Positions 15,083-22,642 of a stretch of DNA of 24,987 nucleotides are shown piece after piece. Below the pieces are notes generated by a model, which saw only the letters and a program-made list of their open reading frames with translations, did no database searches and was not told the origin of the DNA. Within the stretch, counting starts at the first letter, position 1; each line of letters opens with the position of its first letter. Source of the DNA: Leptospiraceae bacterium. GTDB taxonomy: Bacteria > Spirochaetota > Leptospiria > Leptospirales > Leptonemataceae. Both the position numbers and the translations under genes were made by a program. The stretch covers positions 1 through 24,987 of the forward strand of contig JAGRNC010000001.1 in the NCBI GenBank assembly GCA_020440935.1. The letters are read 5' to 3'.

Positions 15083-15721
15083 ATGCAGAAGATAGAAAGA
15101 CAATTGGATGCTGGATCGCTCGGTCTTCGGGCCGAGATCTACTTGCCGGATGGCGCCAGCATTCAAGAAGATCAGGGGAATCTTTGTATCCGATCGGAGC
15201 TGCCCAATGGAGTAGGTCTTCTGGAAATGCACGGCGGAGACCGCATGCAGGTTTTTCTGGGGCTATTACAGGGTCTGGATGGAGCCGATGCTCGCGGCGA
15301 CGTGGCCGATGAAATCCTCGCCGCACTCAAGGCGGATCCCAGGGCTTCCATGGATAGATTATCCGATATCGCATGCCAGGGGCATCAGGCTTTAAAATGT
15401 TTAGTTCTTGAATTAGATTCCGGGCAACAGGAAGATCCGGATGATTATTATCTTGCCCGGGTTCATGCCGCAGGAATGCCGCCTTTGCTTCTAATTGATG
15501 CTGGAAACTATCGAATTCCCACCAGGTCGGGCATTCCCCTGGGAATTTCCCCGGATCTGGAGCAACCATCGCAATCTCTGGAATGGGATCGGGGTGGAAT
15601 CTTACATCTTCACACCGAGCCGGTTTCCAACATTGATATGGAAACCCTGCATCAAGGATTTATCGAATTTGATCCTGCGGCCAGCAATGCAGAAGGTCTG
15701 CACATTCGCCTGTATGCATAG
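15083..15721 (+). CDS. Degenerate SpoIIE/PP2C-like protein
   Basis: A 212-residue protein I match by pattern to the SpoIIE (PPM) phosphatase domain. Residues 123-154, YLARVHAAGMPPLLLID... SGIPLGI, follow the family's A-x-A-G-H-P-P-P-L-L-L... G-x-P-L-G-x; GGILHLHTEPVSN (171-183) falls where G-D-x-L-L-L-Y-T-D-G-V-x-E is usual; GGDRMQVFLGLLQGLDGADARGDVADEIL falls where the two metal-binding G-D and D-x-x-G-H-G motifs should be. At nearly every metal site the aspartate is absent, so it is probably not an active phosphatase. It starts 77 bases from the divergent mqnA and overlaps the next lipoprotein gene by eight bases. If the match fails, it is a soluble protein of unknown function. Confidence 0.55.
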   Translation: MQKIERQLDAGSLGLRAEIYLPDGASIQEDQGNLCIRSELPNGVGLLEMHGGDRMQVFLGLLQGLDGADARGDVADEILAALKADPRASMDRLSDIACQGHQALKCLVLELDSGQQEDPDDYYLARVHAAGMPPLLLIDAGNYRIPTRSGIPLGISPDLEQPSQSLEWDRGGILHLHTEPVSNIDMETLHQGFIEFDPAASNAEGLHIRLYA

Positions 15722-16361
15722 TAGAGTCTTGAAAATAGCACTGATGGGCCTGGTTCTAAGTCTGGGAAGCACCGCCTGCTCGAAGGTCTCAGTTCCTCCT
15801 CCGTTTGAATCCGAATATGTTCTTCCGCCTTCGAAAGATGCCCTGGCGGTGGGATTTAGATGGCAGGGAAATCTGCTTACCGATACCGACTGGATCCGAT
15901 CCTACACACAGTACAGGATCGTCTATGACGATATGGAGAATACGACAGGGTCCATCATGGAATTGATGAAGCCGGCGGTGAAGCAAGCTCTACATCAGAA
16001 TGATCTGATGCTTGCCGATTATACTGACCTGGATCGAGAACCGGCAGAAGAAGCGACCCCCGATGCGGCGCTGCCCTGCACCGTAACATTTGACCTGGTC
16101 ACCAGAGACCTGAACTGGTATCCAAGAAGGGAGTTCATTCAGACTACCAATGGGATTCGGCCGGGCTACATAGTAACCTACTTTGAATACCGCTACTGCC
16201 TGAATCAGGAATGCCAGGATTTCAAAATTGATCGTAAGACCCCGGCCCATTCCCTCGATGCAAAAGATCGTATCGAGATTGAGGCAGGGCAGGTGCTAAA
16301 GAAGATGCAATCCGATTTGAGCGACTTTCTAAAGAAGCATCGAAAAATCTGCGGGGAATAA
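15714..16361 (+). CDS. Putative lipoprotein
   Basis: A 215-residue protein with a standard lipoprotein signal: MHSRVLKIALMGLVLSLGSTAC, lipidated cysteine at residue 22. The mature part starts SKVSVPPPFESEYVLPP and contains GFRWQGNLLTDTDWIRSYTQYRIVYDD, with no family I recognise; its tail is helical and lysine-rich. The frame is open 73 codons further upstream, but those overlap the PP2C-like gene out of frame and the signal peptide fixes the start at ATG 15714. Its stop is two bases before the start of the small membrane transporter gene, so all are likely one transcript. Confidence 0.78.
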   Translation: MHSRVLKIALMGLVLSLGSTACSKVSVPPPFESEYVLPPSKDALAVGFRWQGNLLTDTDWIRSYTQYRIVYDDMENTTGSIMELMKPAVKQALHQNDLMLADYTDLDREPAEEATPDAALPCTVTFDLVTRDLNWYPRREFIQTTNGIRPGYIVTYFEYRYCLNQECQDFKIDRKTPAHSLDAKDRIEIEAGQVLKKMQSDLSDFLKKHRKICGE

Positions 16362-16363
16362 CT

Positions 16364-16759
16364 ATGAGCATGGATCATCCTCTTCTAATGTGGGGCTCCC
16401 TTTCTCTGGCCATCGTTCTGGGAGCATTTGGTCAAATATTAATGAAAGAAGCCATGAAAGTGGCGGGCCCGGTGCCTCTGGAGAAGTCTGTTACAGAGAT
16501 ATTTCAATACGGGATCCAGATACTGTTCTCCTGGCGCATCCTGGTACTGGGTATTTGCTACGGCCTCAGTATTGTATTCTGGCTTGGCGTGCTCAGCGTA
16601 GCCGATTTAAGCCTTGCTCGTCCTATCATGTCCGCCGGGTATTTAATTACCCTGGCCTACGGAATGTATATGGGCGAGTCGGTAACATGGGAAAGGATTC
16701 TTGGAACGTTTTTGATCATCGCAGGCCTTTTTTTCGTTGCGAAAAGTCAGAATGGCTGA
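16364..16759 (+). CDS. Small four-helix EamA/SMR-type membrane protein
   Basis: A 131-residue protein with four membrane segments (about 8-28, 50-68, 74-100, 108-126), the size of small multidrug resistance or ArnE/ArnF-type transporters of the DMT superfamily. LGAFGQILMKEAMKVAG resembles the first-helix G-x-x-x-Q-x-x-x-K pattern of the EamA small subfamily, and LSLARPIMSAGYLITLAYG with the closing GTFLIIAGLFFVAKS fits the last two helices. Such proteins act as dimers; the substrate cannot be told from sequence. A GGGGAA lies just upstream of the ATG. The dehydrogenase gene follows after nine bases. Confidence 0.82.
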   Translation: MSMDHPLLMWGSLSLAIVLGAFGQILMKEAMKVAGPVPLEKSVTEIFQYGIQILFSWRILVLGICYGLSIVFWLGVLSVADLSLARPIMSAGYLITLAYGMYMGESVTWERILGTFLIIAGLFFVAKSQNG

Positions 16760-16768
16760 CACAATTCA

Positions 16769-17815
16769 ATGCAGATGAAAGCGGCGGTTCTGGAGAAAGG
16801 CAATCCCATCCTGGATATTAGAGATGTGGACGAGCCTCCACTGGGAGACAATGAAGTACGGGTGGCAGTAGAGGCATGCGGCATCTGCGGATCCGATCTT
16901 CACATAACTCTACACCCAATCATTCGAATCAAACATTACCCGCTCATTCCAGGGCATGAGTCTGCGGGTCACATTCTGGAAATGGGAAAGAATGTGACCG
17001 ATCTCAAAAAAGGTCAGCGAGTCGTTATTTCTGCCGGAACAAGTTGCGGCAAATGCCCGGCCTGCCTGGCGGGTCGCGAAAACCGATGCCCCGAGGTAGG
17101 TGTTCTGGGCTTTGATAGGGATGGTTCTTTTGCTGAGCGCATCGTGGTAGAACGAAGAAATGTCTTTCCTTTGCCCGATGGGGTTCCCATCGAACAGGGA
17201 GCTATTCTGGCGGATGCCGTTTCCACCCCGTACCATGCCATCCGCTTTGTTGGCGAACTGCAGCCGGGCCAGACAGTGCTGGTGGCTGGTTGCGGCGGAC
17301 TGGGCATTCATGGAGTGATGATTGCAAAAGCGCTGGGAGCCGGAAGAGTGATCGCCCTGGATGTGGATGAAGGCGCGCTGTCCAATGCGCAGAAAGCGGG
17401 CGCCGATGAAACCTACAATGCCCGAGAACTCAAGAAAACAATGCAGGACATTCGAAAGCTCGGCGATCTGGATCTGATCGCCGATTTTAGCGGAGTCTAC
17501 CGCAACGCAGAGTATTTGATTCGCGGGCTAAATCCGGGAGGCCGCTACGTGATGGTGGGCCTGGGCAGAGGCGAGCTTGGCTTTTCCATGCCTACATACA
17601 TGATATACAAAGAGCTTTCTATCCGCGGTTCCTATGGAAGCGACCGTAGAACGATGCCGGAGCTAATCGAACTACTGAGCACAGGTAAGCTGAACCTGTC
17701 CCTGTCGATTACATCCATGCATCCATTGAGCGAAATCAATGAATGCCTCAAAAAGCTGGATTCGCGGGCGGAGAACCCCATCCGTTACATCATTCAGCCG
17801 CAGAGACTAAACTAA
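16769..17815 (+). CDS. Zinc-dependent alcohol dehydrogenase family protein
   Basis: A 348-residue medium-chain dehydrogenase. Catalytic zinc ligands C40 (CGICGSDLH) and H63-E64 (PGHESAGHI), structural zinc cysteines C93, C96, C99 and C107 (SCGKCPACLAGRENRC), and a Rossmann motif VAGCGGLGIHGVMIAKALGA. An aspartate after the next strand (ALDVDE) suggests NAD(H) rather than NADP(H). The substrate is not evident; the family includes alcohol, sorbitol and threonine dehydrogenases. ATG 16769 and ATG 16775 are both possible; neither has a strong ribosome site, and the gene is probably coupled to the upstream membrane protein gene. Confidence 0.9.
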   Translation: MQMKAAVLEKGNPILDIRDVDEPPLGDNEVRVAVEACGICGSDLHITLHPIIRIKHYPLIPGHESAGHILEMGKNVTDLKKGQRVVISAGTSCGKCPACLAGRENRCPEVGVLGFDRDGSFAERIVVERRNVFPLPDGVPIEQGAILADAVSTPYHAIRFVGELQPGQTVLVAGCGGLGIHGVMIAKALGAGRVIALDVDEGALSNAQKAGADETYNARELKKTMQDIRKLGDLDLIADFSGVYRNAEYLIRGLNPGGRYVMVGLGRGELGFSMPTYMIYKELSIRGSYGSDRRTMPELIELLSTGKLNLSLSITSMHPLSEINECLKKLDSRAENPIRYIIQPQRLN

Positions 17816-17822
17816 AGAGAGT

Positions 17823-17858
17823 TTGCACCCCAAAAAAAGTGCAATACCGCATCATGCG
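17823..17858 (+). promoter_or_regulatory. Two adjacent dyad symmetries upstream of the pterin dehydratase gene
   Basis: TTGCAC (17823-17828) and GTGCAA (17839-17844) are perfect 6-bp arms around a 10-base C/A-rich loop. Four bases later CGCATCATGCG (17848-17858) is a perfect palindrome about a central C. They fill the gap between the dehydrogenase and the dehydratase genes. They could be operator sites or a weak hairpin; no U-tract follows, so not an intrinsic terminator. Confidence 0.3.
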
Positions 17859-17878
17859 CCAGAGAGACAGGAAGAGAA

Positions 17879-18181
17879 ATGGAAAGAACGAAATTGAGTG
17901 AAGCTGACATCAAGAATGCCCTGGCAGGGCTCAAGGATTGGGAAGAAAAAGAAGGAAAGCTATACTGCGAAATCCAATTCGAAGATTTTAACGAGGCTTT
18001 CTCTTTTATGACTTCTGTGGCCATGATGGCCGAGAAACTGGACCACCATCCCGAATGGTTCAACGTTTACAATCGACTAAAGATCTGGCTTCATACGCAC
18101 GATGCCGGCGGAATCACCGACTACGATCTGGCGCTGGCTCGCTACATTCAGCAGCGCCAGGAATTCATTGAAAGGGACTGA
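17879..18181 (+). CDS. phhB: Pterin-4a-carbinolamine dehydratase
   Basis: A 100-residue PCD/DCoH family protein. The active-site pattern is EKLDHHPEWFNVYNRLKIWLHTHDAGGITDYDLALARYI (residues 53-91), holding the family's H-H-P-x-x-x-x-x-Y-N-x-V/L-x-x-x-L-x-T-H-D-x-G-G-I-T-x-x-D. It dehydrates 4a-hydroxytetrahydropterin to the quinonoid form, recycling the cofactor of aromatic amino acid hydroxylases; in bacteria without such a hydroxylase it may serve molybdopterin or other pterins. No hydroxylase is in the window. AGGA nine bases ahead of the ATG supports the start. Its last 17 bases overlap the end of epmA on the other strand. Confidence 0.93.
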   Translation: MERTKLSEADIKNALAGLKDWEEKEGKLYCEIQFEDFNEAFSFMTSVAMMAEKLDHHPEWFNVYNRLKIWLHTHDAGGITDYDLALARYIQQRQEFIERD

Positions 18182-19136
18182 TCTGGTCGATAGAATCGGC
18201 GCCCTGAATGGCCATAAGTAAGCGATCCAGGCCCAGGGCGACACCGCAGCCATCGGGCAGAGGTGATTCTTCCATCACTTCCAGAAGTTGTTCATCCATT
18301 GGTTGGCGGGCCTTCCTGCCTTCCTCGGCGAGTAGAGCGTCTTTTACCGTGGCCTCCGATTGCATTCTTTTTCGTTGCTCCCTTGCATGGCGCACCTCCA
18401 CGTATCCGTTGGCCAATTCCAGGCCCTTCCAGTAGACTTCAAAGCGTCTTGCGCGACCATTTTCGATTCTGGCGTAGGCAGCCAGCTCTTCGGGGTAATC
18501 GTAGATGGCAACAATGTGTTCAGAATTCAGGGATGGCTCAACATAGTTCAGAAATAGAGTAAAGAAGTACTCTTCGTACCGTCGCTTCGCATCGGGCGCA
18601 TCGTGGGCAAAATGACCTCGTTTGAGGCAGTAGATTCGAATGGTCTCAAAGTCCAGAGATAGTCCAAGGATACTCTGAAAAAGCTCTTCCATTCGAAATA
18701 CTTGCAGTTGCGGAATTACATCCTGGGCCGACCGCGACTCCTGATTTTCAAGAAGGCAGGCTATGAGCGCATGGATTAGCTGAATCGAATTCTGTTCGTC
18801 CGTTTCGGTGGCGTACCATTCGAGCATCAGAAACTCGGATGTATGCAGCGGACCGGATTCGCGACCCCGAAAGCAATGGGCGATCTCGAACAGATTGCAT
18901 CGTAGATCGGCCCATAGAACCTTTAGATTGAATTCGGGGCTCGTTATTAACGTTGCATGTCCTTTGCCCGCTTCCTGCAGAACTTCAAAGGGGTACAGAA
19001 AGGGCTCCGTCGTTGCCCAGGGATTCAGAATGGGAGTTTCGACTTCCAGAAATCCCCGATCCTCGAAGAATGTGCGCACTCTTCGAATGCTTCGGGAGCG
19101 CTGCTTCCAGGCTTCCGGCGCCAGGCGACGTATCAT
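18165..19136 (-). CDS. epmA: EF-P lysine ligase EpmA (GenX/PoxA)
   Basis: A 323-residue class II lysyl-tRNA-synthetase-like protein without the anticodon-binding domain, the usual EpmA size. Motif 2 region: LFEIAHCFRGRESGPLHTSEFLMLEWY; motif 3: GCGVALGLDRLLM; also FLEVETPILNP and TSPEFNLKVL near the N-terminus. EpmA joins (R)-beta-lysine to a lysine of elongation factor P, easing translation of polyproline stretches. Partners EpmB and EF-P are not in the window. The ATG overlaps the stop of the upstream propeller gene (ATGA), and the end overlaps phhB by 17 bases. EpmA lineages are common in spirochaetes as I recall. Confidence 0.92.
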   Translation of the reverse strand: MIRRLAPEAWKQRSRSIRRVRTFFEDRGFLEVETPILNPWATTEPFLYPFEVLQEAGKGHATLITSPEFNLKVLWADLRCNLFEIAHCFRGRESGPLHTSEFLMLEWYATETDEQNSIQLIHALIACLLENQESRSAQDVIPQLQVFRMEELFQSILGLSLDFETIRIYCLKRGHFAHDAPDAKRRYEEYFFTLFLNYVEPSLNSEHIVAIYDYPEELAAYARIENGRARRFEVYWKGLELANGYVEVRHAREQRKRMQSEATVKDALLAEEGRKARQPMDEQLLEVMEESPLPDGCGVALGLDRLLMAIQGADSIDQISPFQ

Positions 19137-20389
19137 TCTGCCTCCATAAAGATTTCAACCTTCGCCGATTCAGGACTCAGGTCGTCCAGAGTCAGCCCCG
19201 CCCGAAATCCAGCCACAGAAAAGAGCAGGCTGGGGCTTACTCCTTGCGGCAACCGAATCAATTCAAAATCATTAACCGAATCCTTGAACATAGTTGTACT
19301 TCCCTGCGAAGTCTGGCCGGGCGGCCCTGGAATCAATGGATCTGAATCGATGCGGTATAGATCGTGACACTTTAGATTCTTTTTCCAGTCGATGGGGCCC
19401 GTCTGTGCATTTACATCGCATCCATCGCGATCCACTTTTGTTGGCAGGCTATCATTTCGGAACAAATAGTTCACGGAACGCAAGGCCACGGGTATGCGAA
19501 ACTCCAGAATGCCCGATTTCTGAGTTCCATCGGGTCGCAAGATTAGCACCCTGGTGGAATCGGCCAGATACGTCACCTCCCAGTTTTTTCCGGAGGAAAG
19601 CATAGGATTACCCACCCGCTGGGATCGGCTGGAAGAAGGAAGCACAACGGCCAATGCACGATTGGATTGTTGCCAGTGGATTCGATACAACAAGGACCGA
19701 TTCTTTTCCTGGCCCGCAATAAAGTAGGGCCCTTCGGAGAAGAAGAGCGACTCCAGCCGCAGGGTGTCCCGGTTTAGAATCCAGAGTTCACCGCGAACAA
19801 ATGCCAGACCTCGTAGTTGGGCGCATGGAGCTTCGAGACTACCGGTTAACTGAAATGTCTCTGGATCGAAGCGTTGGATGCTGCCGGACGCGCCATCGGT
19901 AATCCATAGCTGACCTCTATAAAAAGCAATGTCCCGGGCCTCTGGCATATGCGTTTCGCCTGAATAGGCAATACGACCGGTTTCCGGATTGTACACATGT
20001 ACCTTGCCATTTCCTTTTTCCAGTAAATAGATTACCCCCGGACCGAAGGCAATTCCGGCAACCCGGTCTACCTTTACAGATAGGCGATCCACCTGTTTGC
20101 CGGTAATCGGGCTGTAACGGAAAATTGCATTTCTGGACCCTGCGTAGATGTAACCATCAAAGGGCGAGAATCGAATCCCGTAGATATATCGGTTACCGTA
20201 GAAATGGCCCTGTAAGCGGCCTTTCGTATCGGCCCGGTATAGTTTGCGGCCGCTGAGCTCGGTGAACCAGAAATCCTGCCCATCATGGGTTAGGCCATAG
20301 GGTATACCGGGTACCGGAAATCCGGTGGTTTCGGCGGCGATGGGAAAGGCAAATAGTAGTGCGGCGAAAATTAATCGATAGCCTGGCAT
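19133..20389 (-). CDS. Exported beta-propeller (NHL/YncE-like) protein
   Basis: A 418-residue protein from ATG 20389, with a signal peptide (MPGYRLIFAALLFAFPIAAETTG). Residues about 20-250 are repeated units of around 40 residues ending in patterns such as LYRADTKGRLQGHF, IFRYSPITGKQVDRL, VHVYNPETGRIAYSG and IQRFDPETFQLTGSL: blades of a beta-propeller, as in SMP-30, NHL or YncE proteins. The last 160 residues are not repeated and contain a possible cysteine pair (RDGCDVNA, LKCHDLY). A GTG at 20398 is an alternative start, but GGG eight bases before ATG 20389 favours the latter. epmA follows with a 4-base overlap. The ligand is unknown. Confidence 0.75.
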   Translation of the reverse strand: MPGYRLIFAALLFAFPIAAETTGFPVPGIPYGLTHDGQDFWFTELSGRKLYRADTKGRLQGHFYGNRYIYGIRFSPFDGYIYAGSRNAIFRYSPITGKQVDRLSVKVDRVAGIAFGPGVIYLLEKGNGKVHVYNPETGRIAYSGETHMPEARDIAFYRGQLWITDGASGSIQRFDPETFQLTGSLEAPCAQLRGLAFVRGELWILNRDTLRLESLFFSEGPYFIAGQEKNRSLLYRIHWQQSNRALAVVLPSSSRSQRVGNPMLSSGKNWEVTYLADSTRVLILRPDGTQKSGILEFRIPVALRSVNYLFRNDSLPTKVDRDGCDVNAQTGPIDWKKNLKCHDLYRIDSDPLIPGPPGQTSQGSTTMFKDSVNDFELIRLPQGVSPSLLFSVAGFRAGLTLDDLSPESAKVEIFMEAE

Positions 20390-20513
20390 GCTAAACACCC
20401 TTTAGTAATCCAGGGTCACATCGGACATAAATTTTTTTTTCTTGCCGCCAGAGCCTTTTGTTCGTCTATTGATTTAGAATGATTTTAAATCCAAAGCGCG
20501 TTTAAAACCATTC

Positions 20514-20519
20514 GGGAGG
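20514..20519 (+). promoter_or_regulatory. Ribosome binding site fixing the sigma factor TTG start
   Basis: GGGAGG, five bases before TTG 20525. It is the strongest Shine-Dalgarno sequence in the window and makes a TTG start credible for the sigma factor gene. Confidence 0.7.
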
Positions 20520-20524
20520 TTGCC

Positions 20525-21409
20525 TTGAAAGCAGAAAATACCACAAAGCGGCGAACCCGAACCCAGGGGAATACTGATTCAGATGCTAGCGATTCCATTC
20601 TGAATTGGTATCTCAATGAGATCCACAAGATCCCCATGTTATCGCGAGAGCAAGAGTTCGAAGTGGCCACGAAAGCCCGCGAGGGCGACCGGCCTGCTCG
20701 GGATTTGCTTGTGCGATCCAATCTGCGATTTGTGGTCACTGTGGCGCGTCGTTACCAGTCCTACGGACTGAGTATGATGGACCTGATCAACGAAGGCAAT
20801 CTCGGCTTGATTAAGGCGGCAGAACGCTTTAATCCTGATCGCGGCTTTCATTTTATTTCCTATGCGGTCTGGTGGATCAAGCAGTCCATACTGTTTGCAA
20901 TCCAGCAGAAGTCGCATCTCATTCGCCTTCCGCTGAATCGAACGGCTGACCTTCGACGCATCGAAGAGGCCGAGCGCTGGATGGACAACCAGGACGACGT
21001 AGAATCGAATCTGGAAAATCTGGCCCAGTACGTAGATATGAAGCCAGAAGATCTCAACCACTTGCTTCGCATGAGTCGAGATCATTTGAGCCTGGATGCT
21101 CCCTTTGCCGATGCCGAGGACTTTACGCTAGGCGAAAACATCGAAGACGTCGGTGACCCAGGTCCCGAGTACACTATCGAAACCGATCAGCTGAAACGGG
21201 AGATCGAAGCGAGCCTGGATGAGCTAACTCCGCGGGAGAGAAAGGTGCTCACTCTTCGGTTTGGTCTTGGCGAAAGCCCCGTTTACTCTCTGCAAAAGAT
21301 CGGGAAGATGGTGGGGCTGTCCAAAGAGCGAATTCGCCAAATTGAAAAGAAAGCAATTCGAAAGATTCGCACCGGAAAGTTTGGCCAGAAGCTGAACGCG
21401 TATTTATAG
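20525..21409 (+). CDS. Group 2 sigma-70 factor (RpoD/RpoS-like)
   Basis: A 294-residue sigma-70 factor with regions 1.2 to 4 but no region 1.1 and no non-conserved insert, so it is a group 2 (alternative, RpoD-like) factor rather than the large housekeeping one. Region 1.2: DSILNWYLNEIHKIPMLSREQE; region 2: DLLVRSNLRFVVTVARRYQSYGLSMMDLINEGNLGLIKAAERF then HFISYAVWWIKQSI; region 4: LTPRERKVLTLRFGL and YSLQKIGKMVGLSKERIRQIEKKAIRKIR. Region 2.4 is close to RpoD, so it probably reads similar -10 elements. The start is TTG with GGGAGG upstream. A strong terminator follows 27 bases after the stop, so the gene is monocistronic. No anti-sigma gene adjoins it. Confidence 0.92.
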   Translation: MKAENTTKRRTRTQGNTDSDASDSILNWYLNEIHKIPMLSREQEFEVATKAREGDRPARDLLVRSNLRFVVTVARRYQSYGLSMMDLINEGNLGLIKAAERFNPDRGFHFISYAVWWIKQSILFAIQQKSHLIRLPLNRTADLRRIEEAERWMDNQDDVESNLENLAQYVDMKPEDLNHLLRMSRDHLSLDAPFADAEDFTLGENIEDVGDPGPEYTIETDQLKREIEASLDELTPRERKVLTLRFGLGESPVYSLQKIGKMVGLSKERIRQIEKKAIRKIRTGKFGQKLNAYL

Positions 21410-21436
21410 ACAATAACTAGTCTGTTCCCTGCAAGA

Positions 21437-21463
21437 GGCGGTCTTCTGACCGCCTTTTTTTTT
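21437..21463 (+). terminator. Strong intrinsic terminator after the sigma factor gene
   Basis: Perfect 7-bp stem GGCGGTC / GACCGCC with a TTCT loop, followed by nine T. It ends the sigma factor transcript. The next gene starts within 40 bases, so that gene needs a promoter overlapping this site or read-through. Confidence 0.9.
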
Positions 21464-21484
21464 GAATTGATCGGTCCAGGCTTT

Positions 21485-21490
21485 GGAGGA
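21485..21490 (+). promoter_or_regulatory. Ribosome binding site for the ATG at 21500
   Basis: GGAGGA, nine bases before ATG 21500. It argues against the TTG at 21467, which would place the start just after the terminator's T run. Confidence 0.6.
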
Positions 21491-21499
21491 GTCTGGGGC

Positions 21500-22603
21500 A
21501 TGCTTCGGATTGGCCTGATACTCACTCCGCTCATTGCATTGATTTTGTTTCGGTATCCTGCCGAATCCATAGAATCCATGCCGCGTCTGGAATTATTGGA
21601 GTCCAGCTCCGTGGAGTATCCCGGGCCAGCTGTTAAAGATCTGCATCTGCAGTTGTTACACAAAGAAGAAGGTGTTCGCAAGATCTATCAAAGCGGCCGG
21701 GAATTCTCCATTCCGGAAAGTCTTAAAGAGTGGTCCCTCAGTGTTCCCTACGAGGGGCAGGGCTACTTTGCCTACCAGACCATCGGCTCCGAGATCGAGC
21801 ATCGTAGTAGTAGCGGCGAATTATTCTGGCGCAGGGATAGTTCTTCTTATCCCATTTCCAATCCTTCGGGAACTCTTATTTTGCTCATTACCGGCGACTC
21901 AAACCGCGTGGATGTGATGGATCGAAACGGGATTCTGGTAAAAGGGGCTTCTCTGTCAGGCAGTCTACTCGTCGACTATGCATTTTCTAACCCTGAGCCA
22001 GACCAGGAAGGTCCGGCAGCCGCAGCCATTGTACTGTTTTCCGATGGCCGTTATTATTTGATTGATGCAGCCGGGAAGAAGCTGGCTTCGGATTCCATTT
22101 CCGATGACCCGGTCTTTGCCCGAAGCGTAGGGCTTTCCATTGATGGTCGTAGCTTTGCCATTCATTATGAACAGGATCGAAAGGATTACCTGGCCGCCTA
22201 CGAGTGGAAAGATGGCGCTGTAAATCTGCTCTATAGGTTTAAGCTGGAGAAGAATTATCCGTACACTTTGCCTCTCGATTGCGAAGATGGCCGAATCCTC
22301 TTTGCTCCGCCGGGAGAATCGCTGGCTGTGGATGACGGAGATCTGACTCTCCATAAAAAATACGACCCGCCTGGCGATTCGCTCTATCGAGCTCAGGCCT
22401 TTGTGCCGTCTGGAGCATTGATGCAGCAACAGAATCAGATTCTTGTACTCGACCGTGAGGGTAGGTATCTGGGTCACTTCACGATGCCCGAAGCGAGTAC
22501 TCCGGGCCGCTTTTTGCCATTCGAGGGACGCAAGGTCTTGTTTCAAAATCTGGCCGGCGCGTTTCGGCTGTTTCGCTACGGATCCGAAAGCGAAGCTCCC
22601 TAG
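21500..22603 (+). CDS. Membrane-anchored propeller-like protein, unknown function
   Basis: A 367-residue protein. An N-terminal hydrophobic segment (MLRIGLILTPLIALILF) acts as anchor or signal. The rest shows repeated beta-rich units: GELFWRRDSSSYPISNPSGTLILLITGDSNRVDVMDRNG, GRYYLIDAAGKKLASDS, GRSFAIHYEQDRKDYLAAYEW and NQILVLDREGRYLGHF, like WD40 or PQQ-type propeller blades. No family is recognised. GGAGGA supports ATG 21500. It is probably exposed outside the inner membrane and could be a partner of surface or secretion machinery, but nothing here says which. Confidence 0.7.
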   Translation: MLRIGLILTPLIALILFRYPAESIESMPRLELLESSSVEYPGPAVKDLHLQLLHKEEGVRKIYQSGREFSIPESLKEWSLSVPYEGQGYFAYQTIGSEIEHRSSSGELFWRRDSSSYPISNPSGTLILLITGDSNRVDVMDRNGILVKGASLSGSLLVDYAFSNPEPDQEGPAAAAIVLFSDGRYYLIDAAGKKLASDSISDDPVFARSVGLSIDGRSFAIHYEQDRKDYLAAYEWKDGAVNLLYRFKLEKNYPYTLPLDCEDGRILFAPPGESLAVDDGDLTLHKKYDPPGDSLYRAQAFVPSGALMQQQNQILVLDREGRYLGHFTMPEASTPGRFLPFEGRKVLFQNLAGAFRLFRYGSESEAP

Positions 22604-22642
22604 CGGCCATTCGGGCGCGGGGGCGAGGCGAATCATTATCCA

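Noticed and set aside
20431..20439. T9 run upstream of the sigma factor gene as a terminator
   Set aside because: No hairpin precedes it on the plus strand, and on the minus strand it would be an A run.
20469..20492. Near-repeat GATTTAGAAT / GATTTTAAAT upstream of the sigma factor gene
   Set aside because: Only 8 of 10 bases match and the region is AT-rich, so chance is a sufficient explanation; it may be part of a promoter but I cannot place -35 and -10 elements with confidence.
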